Of a stretch of 64,000 nucleotides of DNA, positions 57,189 to 64,000 are shown piece after piece. The DNA is from Isoetes taiwanensis (lineage: Eukaryota; Streptophyta; Lycopodiopsida; Isoetales; Isoetaceae), in the NCBI GenBank assembly GCA_021234155.1, contig JAJEKV010000075.1, positions 2,911,280 to 2,975,279 on the forward strand. Direction: 5' to 3'. The first letter of the stretch is position 1; every line of letters starts with the position of its first letter. Position numbers and translations under genes: made by a program. The notes under the pieces were generated by a model, which saw only the letters and a program-made list of their open reading frames with translations, ran no database searches and was not told the DNA's origin.

Positions 57189-57417
57189 TTCACCTATATA
57201 CAATATGGATATGCCATCTGCGTTACTAGGGTAGCAAGAAAACCCATAGTATACGGTCCAAAAGAACTAGAAAAATACCCATATCGAAAATGTACAGGCT
57301 TAAAATATTGCAAAATGTGATAAAAACCACCCCTTTCCATATATTTTCGTACGAAAGCTCTCCAAAAATAACCCATTTCTTATAACTCAGATGGTTCATA
57401 CGGGATTTTAGGGTGAA
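57189..57417. mobile_element. AT-rich insertion in LINE E ORF1 region
   Basis: About 229 bases of AT-rich DNA interrupt GC-rich LINE sequence. The edges read TTCACCTATATA and TTTTAGGGTGAA, a short imperfect inverted repeat. No secure target duplication was found, though CCCC/GGGG runs flank both sides. Confidence 0.6.
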
Positions 57418-58478
57418 CCCCCCTTGCTCCTGCCTCCTTTGTCAATCCACCACATTGTGGCCCCTGCGTCTCCGCTCCTGCAACTCTGAGATGATCGGGC
57501 TCATGGTGGCTGCTGCGGCATTCGTTGTTTGCGATGTGCGGGGCATGGGTTATGGCCTGTGGTGGGGTGATGGTGGCATAGGGCAGCTTGGTGACGCAGT
57601 GGTGGGCCGCCTTGGGTGACATCTTGCAGGCTGCCGGGTATGTGCGTCTGTCATGTCCCGTGTTGTGGCCTCTGCTCTTTGTAGTCGGGAGCTCAGCTCC
57701 TGCTGGAATTGCTACTGCCTTGCCAATTCCTGTGTGCATCACTGCAATTGTTCATGGGCTTCCGCATGAAGGCCCTTGTCTTGCTGGACGATGGTTGCTC
57801 GAAGCTCCTGCAACTCCTGGTCTCGTGCCTCGGCCTTCCTGTGAAGCATTCTCAACTTTGACTGACTCGCTTCAAAGGCAGTCTGCATGCTTCACATGGT
57901 GGCGGCGGCTTCCGTGACTTCTGATTGGAGGCGGGATATGGTTGCCCTTGTCTCCTGGTCAACACGCTGCCTATCTTGTGCCATAGTCTCTATGATGGTG
58001 GAGAGGGAGTCCACACGAGCCCGCAGGTCAACAAGGTCCTGCTTCTGTTGATGTCTTTCGAAGTGTGCTAAACGAATGCCATCTTCTAGTTGTTGTGTAC
58101 GGTCTCCATCTCTGCAATCCGCTGCCTATTTGCGGCCAGTTGTCTTCTGAGAACATGGGGTGCCGAGGCCTGGATCTCTTCTGCCAGGTTTGCAGTTCGG
58201 GTCCTGTTGCATGCGATCCCTGCCTCCAGTTTTTTCAAGGCCGTCGTCTGTGCCTGGTCTGCCATCGGGTCGGAACAACAATCAATCTCCTCTCGAGTCA
58301 ATCTTGCTGATTGGACCTTTGCTCGTGCTTCTCTCCTCATGGAAGTGGCCTCTCCCTTGTTTGTGTTGTCTGGTCGTAGCCGTTTATGTGGGGGACCATC
58401 CGCTTGATTCTCCTGGGCGGGCTCGTCCTGTCTGAGATTGGTAGCTTGGGGGCATGCATGCTGCCAAGATGTTGACAC
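57418..58478 (-). pseudogene. LINE E ORF1, coiled-coil protein
   Basis: Starts near 58478 (MSTSWQHACPQATNL). It contains PPHKRLRPD (basic), then long heptad-like helices (ALKKLEAGIACNRTRTANLA; RVDSLSTIIETMAQDRQRV; SQSKLRMLHRKAEARDQEL). It is interrupted by stops (first at 58086) and frame changes. The size and coil content fit an L1-type ORF1 that trimerises on RNA. Confidence 0.65.
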
Positions 58479-58539
58479 AATTAGAGCCTACGCTTCAGTA
58501 CCACTCACCACGCGCATTTTGATGCTACCAAGATGTTGA

Positions 58540-58900
58540 GACAATCAAAGGCACGGTCAGAGTCGCCTTTGACCAAAAACCTAGAGAGAGAGTGTGGCTA
58601 AATTACCCCAGGGAGAGGGGAAATGTGCCAGGGCGAGGGGAAAGGCGCGGTCAGAGTCGCCTTTTGACACAATCAAAGGCGGGGTCAGAGTCGCCTTTGA
58701 CCAAAATCCTAGAGAGAGTGTGTGGCTAAATTACCCCAGGGAAAGGGAAAATGTGCCAGGGAGAGTTCAAAGGCACGGTCAGAGTCACCAAAACCCTAGA
58801 GAGAGAGTGTGTGGGTAAATTACCCCAGGGAGAGGGGAAATGTTCCAGGGAGAGGGGAGATGTACAAGTACAGCTAGGGAGAGGGGAGATGTGCAAGAAC
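58540..58900. repeat. tandem monomers 5' of LINE E
   Basis: Units of about 95-125 bases containing GGTCAGAGTCGCCTTTGACC, CCTAGAGAGAGAGTGTG, GCTAAATTACCCCAGGGAGA and GGGGAAATGTGCCAGGG recur at about 58549, 58645 (partial), 58675 and 58768, then decay into GGGAGAGGGGAGATGT repeats to about 58895. Their position just upstream of LINE E ORF1 resembles L1 promoter monomer arrays (inference). Confidence 0.75.
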
Positions 58901-59146
58901 AAGCTGTACCAGGAGCAAGGAAGAAAGGATTGTGCAACAACTAGGAGAGCCAATTCTAGGGAGAGAAAGTGTGCTAGAGATAGAGGAGAGAAGGCAGAAG
59001 GCAAGGAGCAAGGCGCTAGAGAGAATTGGCTTTTAAACCAAAATGTCTTTTGGACATATTGTTTTCGATCCTTGCATGATTCCTAAATTTGGATCTATCT
59101 AACCAATGCAGATCCTAAAAATCAACACAATGTTGATGTCACTTTT

Positions 59147-59354
59147 TCAGGCCCATAACCTTTCTGTTTTTCTCCTAACCTCCTCATCATCTGCTATCTG
59201 CTTAACTGTCCAATGATTATGTGGAGGATAACAGACCTGATGCTCATGTATTCTCTGATCACCATATCTTGCCACTTCATTTCTCAAAGAAGCACCATCC
59301 TTAGTGACAAAGTATCTGTTTGTGTGAGGACCTCTACATAGTTCCATATATCCT
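59147..59354 (-). CDS. possible terminal exon of an unidentified gene
   Basis: A 68-codon frame starts after TTTTTTTGCATAG (a plausible 3' splice site at about 59355) and reads GYMELCRGPHTNRYFVTKDG, NEVARYGDQRIHEHQVCYPP, TVKQIADDEEVRRKTERLWA to a TGA at 59147. Amino-acid use looks protein-like and unlike the AT-rich surroundings, but upstream exons were not found and no family was recognised. Confidence 0.4.
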
Positions 59355-59437
59355 ATGCAAAAAAACTCAATTAGTATTTCTAAAAGTGAGTCTTGAAATG
59401 AACAAATGATGATGCCCCACAAATTTTAAAGGTATTA

Positions 59438-59660
59438 AGACAACATTGTTTTATGACATGGTATTGAAACATGGCAATCTTAATTGGTTTTTATAACAAC
59501 TTAACCTATATGATATTCTAATATGGTTCATCATCATATTTTTCTAAGGTGATAAGACAACATTGTTTTATGACATGATGTTGAAACATGGCAATTTTAA
59601 TTGGTCTCTGTAACAGCTTAAACTATATGATATGTACTACTGTTTAATAGGTCACATTTA
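59438..59660. repeat. about 113-bp tandem duplication
   Basis: The phrase AAGACAACATTGTTTTATGA with following TTGAAACATGGCAAT occurs at 59438 and 59551; a more diverged third unit may follow near 59820. Confidence 0.7.
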
Positions 59661-62600
59661 TTAGACTGGTATTTGATCGCATCTATCTTCTTCAGTATAT
59701 TGACATGGTAATGTTAAGCGCATAATTATCATGACATTTTATAGTGATTAATCACCAGTACACAACCTGGTAAACAATCTTGGTTTAAATATGCTAATAT
59801 GACTTTTTTTACCCTATTTTCTCCATGGTACTAAAACATAGTTATTTCAGTTAATTTTTCTAGCAACTTAAAATGTTTGATACGAACTAATGATTAGTAT
59901 TTCAAGTTTAATGGAGTGGTATTTGATCGTATTTATCTTCCTCGGTATATTGACATGGTAATTTATTTGGATATTTTGTAGCAATTAATGGACAACATAT
60001 AAAGCGGCAAATTGACATGGTTTGAATATGATTTTTTTTCCCTATAATTTGGAATAGTTAATCATTACGATTTGGAAACGGTGTAGGTACGTTGTTTTTT
60101 AGGCATCCTAACATTGTTTTTCTAAGTTGCTAACATTGTTTCCTTTCTTTCTTTCATTCTTTCTTTCTTTAAAACATATATGATTTTTTCACATATATGA
60201 TTTTTTGAGAACTGCAACCATGCATATTTCGTTTATATTTGCCTATCATTATTGTTATTAGTTACTTTTAAGCGTTTAGATTACAGAGCATTCAAAACAA
60301 TCTCCCAAAACTAAGATATCAATTTCACATTTTTAGAAAATGAGTACTATTGAAAAACCAAATCCGGCCTTTTAAAGCAATGGGTCTTTTCCATTCTTTC
60401 ATTCTAAAAATGTCAAACTGAAAGAACTTTCATTCAAAAAAGTCACAATAAGCAGATTACATGTTATATATATGAAAGAAAAGAAATTTCTATTAAAAAG
60501 TCACAACAGAGAGATTACAATATGTTTCTGCACATTTGTATGTTACTGGCGGAAATTTATCAATAATCAAATGGTCAAAAGGAAGTAACAGCCCAATGGA
60601 AAGTCCAAATTCTTCACATTCGAGGAGACCAATGCAAAGTCTAGATTCTTCACGTTCAGAGTCCATTAACAGACAACTTGGAGAATAATAACCTTGGAGA
60701 ATAATAACGAGTCCATCTTCAAATCAGAAAAATCTTGCATCAGAAATAGATAATGAAAACTTGGAAAACAAAAAAATCAAAGCAACCAAATACTTATTCC
60801 TATCAAGGCAGATTCAAGCAACCAAATACTTATTTCTATCAAGGCAGATTCAATGGAAGCAATTACCAGAACAGTTTGATCAACGATTCTGTCTCCAATC
60901 TTGTGTGCAGTACAATGGCTGTAACCTTCGATTTGCCAGATTCACTAGGGCTCGTCAAATATTCAACTAGCTGGATCCAATTCCAGCTTTGCACTTTTAC
61001 AACTCCAACACTGTTTCAGATTATACAGAGTGTGAAGCCCAACGCAGAACTGCTGTTTGCACAAAGCCGACTCCAGCAAAAATGGATTCCTGTAAGACCG
61101 ACACCTGCAGGACCGATTTAGACAGGACACTATTGCAGCCTACCGGAATCCACAAGCCAAGAAGGCTTTTCATAACAGACTTCAGACATTTTTCGCCGTA
61201 TGCTGCTGCTCTAAAATCTGGAGACCTTATGCCTGCAAAATCCGGACGTAAATAGACCTGCTTGTTCTTGGACTTGGTGCTTGTTCTTGGACAGAGCAAA
61301 GGGCCTACAAACGGATTGAAGGGCATGGGATCGTTCCTGAGCTCTGGCATGGATCAAGATGGGAAAGAAAAGAAAGAAAAAAAAAGATTATTGAGAAGGG
61401 CATGGGATCGTTCCTGAGCTCCGGCATGCAGCAAGGCAAATGAATAAAACTCCATGGTCGGATTTCAGAGTCGCAGGTAGGATGGCGCTTCTACAGACCT
61501 CCGCTCCGCCATATTTGCCCTAAACCAGTGCTCTGTTACAAGCAATCAGACCCTTCTCTTCAGACCATTCAAGGCTTGCTTCGGATCGATGACCTGGCGT
61601 AATCTCGACCATTCACACTTTAAATTCAATTTTTAAGGCTTGCTTAGGATCGATGACCTGGCGTAATCTTGACCATTCACATAAATTATTTCCCGCCTTC
61701 CTTTTTTATTTTCATCACTGGAAATGGAATGTCCAAATAAAAGTAATTGGCAACAAGTTGAAATGATTTTATTATAATTTTGAATAAAAGTTTGCCCCAT
61801 GTAATAACTTATGTATTAGATAATTTTTTGACCGGAGAGATTCCGGCTGGTAAAAGTTTGAGGCGGCGGAGTCGTGAGGGCACCGCCAAGGCTGACAGCT
61901 CTGCCGGAAACTTTTTTCCGCCGGAATCGACGGCCGGAAAATATCAAACGTAATGAACAGCAGCCTCAAATTTTGCCGCAAAATTTTTTCGAACTCTATA
62001 TTTTTTTTTAGATCTAAGCTCCTTGCAAGGCTAGAAAAACAATTTTGTAGAAGATTGCAGCCTGTTTTCTGAATTATGGTCTGGAATGAAGATTGCAGCA
62101 CGAATAAAGCTCCGCCAAAGGTTTTGGTCCAATCTATTGCCATTGCCAATGATGCTCAGGGAAAAATAAATGCCCCAGCACTAATGAAAGAATGAGCTTT
62201 GAAGATGCCAACAAATGAAAAGAATACTCTGGCTGCTTGCATCCTTAGTTCTCTGTCAATTGACAAAGTTCCTTTTTTCATAACAGCTTGCGGACAAAAG
62301 GGCTTCGATTCTTGTGGAAAAGGGGCATCTAATCAAAGTTTATCTTGTACTAGGTATTTGGACTTTGAAAATCTAGCTATGGAGCGACCCACTAGCAAGA
62401 AGAGGCCGGGGCACTCAACCGAGAGAAGACGGAATATTTAAGCCACCTTGGGGATCCGGACGTCGACATTACCCAAGGCATGCAACCTAGTCTCGATTTG
62501 AAGAAATGTTAGAGCTTATAATTTTAATGTGCAAACATGCTCAAATACACCTTTGCATCAACAATGCTCACCCCATACAATATCACCGCCGCATCAACAA

Positions 62601-62783
62601 TGCTCTCCTCATGCAATATCGAGAGCAACACAATGCTTAGCTTTTGTGGCATGCATGCGTTAACTCTGGTGTGGATGTTTTCAACGTGTGATTAATCTTG
62701 CATGTCATGTGAGAAATCTAGCCCTCCTTAGACCATGGCACCATAAAAACCCAACTCTTGTTTTAGAATGTTACCGAAACTAT
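59661..62783. other. intergenic with local duplications, no gene identified
   Basis: AT-rich. Duplications: 36-bp unit AGCAACCAAATACTTATT at 60781 and 60817; GGGCATGGGATCGTTCCTGA at 61320 and 61398; GATCGATGACCTGGCGTAAT at about 61584 and 61650. Frames at 60753-61255 and 61772-62149 lack any family resemblance. Confidence 0.5.
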
Positions 62784-62962
62784 CTCCTTGAAAAGAAAAG
62801 ACTCTTGTCTTTGTTTCCTAAGCTAACAATGAACTATCTATAATCTTCATCTCCTTGAAAAGAAGAGACTCTTGTCTTTGTTTCCTAGGCTGACAATGAA
62901 CTATCTATAATCTTCATCTCCTTGAAAAGAAGAGACTCTTGTCTTTGTTTCCTAGGCTGACG
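62784..62962. repeat. 67-bp tandem repeat, 2.6 copies
   Basis: CTCCTTGAAAAGAA... units start at 62784, 62851 and 62918, an exact 67-base period, with GACTCTTGTCTTTGTTTCCT in each. Confidence 0.9.
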
Positions 62963-63059
62963 AGGACTACCAAATTTTATAGTGTAACTTACAACACCTA
63001 CACTATTTGTTTGCAGAACCAAATACAAACAATTTAAGAAACGCAGGAAAGTCCTGACC

Positions 63060-63260
63060 TTGTTCAACTCGAAGAAGGTGCCAGCTCTTCTATCACACAC
63101 ACACACATTAGCCCGGCAACGCCGGGCACCCATAGCCCTAACTCCATTTTTTTCAGCCCACATATTAATCTTATTGTTTAGCATGGTAGCAAATAGTTTT
63201 GCAAAGAAGCTGCAAATCATAATCATCCTATAGTGGAACACATGATATAACTTGCGCACT
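63060..63260 (-). pseudogene. degenerate LINE RT fragment
   Basis: The minus frame contains MIMICSFFAKLFATMLNNKI followed by NMWAEKNGVRAMG. This resembles the YRTIMISSVFAKLL block that precedes the palm domain in LINE A and LINE E. No catalytic motif remains. An (AC)n tract follows at about 63092-63106. Confidence 0.6.
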
Positions 63261-63261
63261 T

Positions 63262-63318
63262 GACCACACGGATGTCCCAACCCCCAAATGTTCCCCTTTA
63301 CGGACATAAGGCAAGAGG
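63262..63318. repeat. direct repeat shared with the window end
   Basis: Starts near CACACGGATGTCCCAACCCC and is repeated essentially identically at 63946-64000 (preceded there by CCGCACGGATG). The second copy runs off the window. Confidence 0.9.
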
Positions 63319-63442
63319 GGAAAATGATGTGCCCCTCCAGTTCGGCCATTCTTGCTAGCTCAAAATGCGATTTTGACTCTGGGCATGAGTTCAGAGCATC
63401 TAGTTTACTGTAGGGACCAGTGATTATGACCAACAGAACCAA

Positions 63443-64000
63443 ACTTTATTTGTTACAAGCAACTAGTCTACCTTTCACTCGATGCACTCTAGCCAAGTGC
63501 TATAATAGAATAGAATAGTTAAGCTAGCATATACTTGGCAGTTCGGGCGTTTACCGATTCTCTACTCCTCAGACATGTGTCCTAGGGTAACTCTGGCCTT
63601 TTGGATGCAACCGCACAGTCAAAATTTCGTTGTATGCCAACCGGCATGCTCCGGTCGCACAATATCCAGAGCTCGCGGGTCATCACAACGGAGCAAGTTT
63701 GGAACTGGCACTTGGGGAGGGTTTTTTGTTCTCCTTCTTAAGGTATCTCTTCAAACCCTCGAAGGAACCCTGCACGCAAGCTCTTGACCCCTTCAGAGGC
63801 AGGGAAGGCTGCCAAAACCTATACCCTACATATTTTGTAGGGTTTAGGTATCGGGGGAATAAAACAGCTCCATTTGTTAATCCCACCGTTCAAATAGTAG
63901 TTCATGTTATAGGAAACGTTCTCAAAAGGAAAAAATGGACATCCACCGCACGGATGTCCCAACCCCCAAATGTTCCCCTTTACGGACATAAGGCAAGAGG
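63443..64000. other. intergenic, ends in a direct repeat
   Basis: No gene supported. 63946-64000 repeats 63262-63318, so a duplicated unit of about 684 bases or a second transposon fragment continues beyond the window. Confidence 0.55.

Larger units (their letters stand above)
54194..58478 (-). mobile_element. LINE E: decayed L1-like element, 3' end missing
   Basis: Minus-strand GC-rich LINE of the same broad type as LINE A (shared QGCPLSPTLFG and YADD style). From right to left: coiled-coil ORF1, endonuclease, RT. Homology stops at 54194 just after the YADD-following KTKV block, so thumb, C-terminus and poly(A) are lost. Two smaller insertions sit inside it (54522-54842 and about 57189-57417), and tandem monomers flank its 5' side. 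Confidence 0.82.

Noticed and set aside
61772-62149. 125-codon minus frame
   Set aside because: No domain, AT-rich composition like its flanks, no splice or promoter support.

Overview
This is nuclear DNA of a land plant with a repeat-rich, probably large genome. The evidence is L1-type LINEs with DUF4283 and zf-RVT modules, a Ty1/Copia element primed by initiator Met-tRNA, a PPR relic, an 8-cysteine lipid-transfer-like protein, a class II phospholipase A1 and GT-AG introns. A fern or other seed-free plant is possible but cannot be shown from this window. Very little looks like intact host coding sequence; most of it is nested mobile DNA.

Layout. 0-8 kb: a hAT-type MITE with an 8-bp target duplication (265-639), copies of a dispersed repeat, a second MITE (4317-4579) and a 57-bp tandem repeat. 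8.36-8.89 kb (-): the C-terminal part of a class II phospholipase A1. 11-15 kb (+): LINE A, almost intact, with ORF1 and ORF2 in one frame interrupted by two TAG codons. 15.8-17.3 kb (+): a PPR pseudogene. 23.1-25.8 kb (-): LINE B, the RT and zf-RVT part of a GC-rich LINE. 26.1-26.8 kb (-): a short LINE stub with a 16-bp target duplication. 28.4-29.6 kb: an intact lipid-transfer-like gene and its broken inverted copy. 30.2-35.7 kb (-): a full-length, decayed Copia element inserted in a duplicated GATA-repeat unit. 35.9-36.6 kb (+): the N-terminal part of the phospholipase. 36.6-40.3 kb (+): LINE D, the gag-like and endonuclease part of a GC-rich LINE.

The phospholipase and the LINE fit together. 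LINE D begins right after AATCTTGGGATTA in the phospholipase N-half. The C-half at 8.9 kb begins with the same 13 bases, preceded by a poly(A). LINE D stops at 40284 exactly where LINE B starts at 25811, and joining them continues the reading frame. The simplest history is one gene interrupted by one LINE, then broken by a 14.5-kb inversion (25812-40284). A further 14.2 kb now lies between two poly(T) tracts.

40.76-52.47 kb is the most unusual part. It is an 11.7-kb element bounded by near-perfect terminal inverted repeats. It carries a divergently arranged gene set: a four-exon minus-strand gene for a protein of about 1060 aa with a possible ParB-like motif; a two-exon plus-strand gene resembling the DUF8039 module of plant transposons; a decayed transposase-like gene with three acidic/His motifs (DUF7869-like); and two short unknown genes. 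Its introns and flanks hold about 15 copies of a palindrome built from two TGGCGCCA boxes, several in a 59-bp tandem array. It may be a poorly described DNA transposon whose own protein binds these sites.

52.5-54.2 kb shows no gene. 54.2-58.5 kb (-) is LINE E, whose RT is split by a 321-bp MITE and whose 5' side carries tandem monomers. 59-64 kb is AT-rich intergenic DNA with small tandem repeats and a degenerate LINE RT fragment; the window ends inside a direct repeat.
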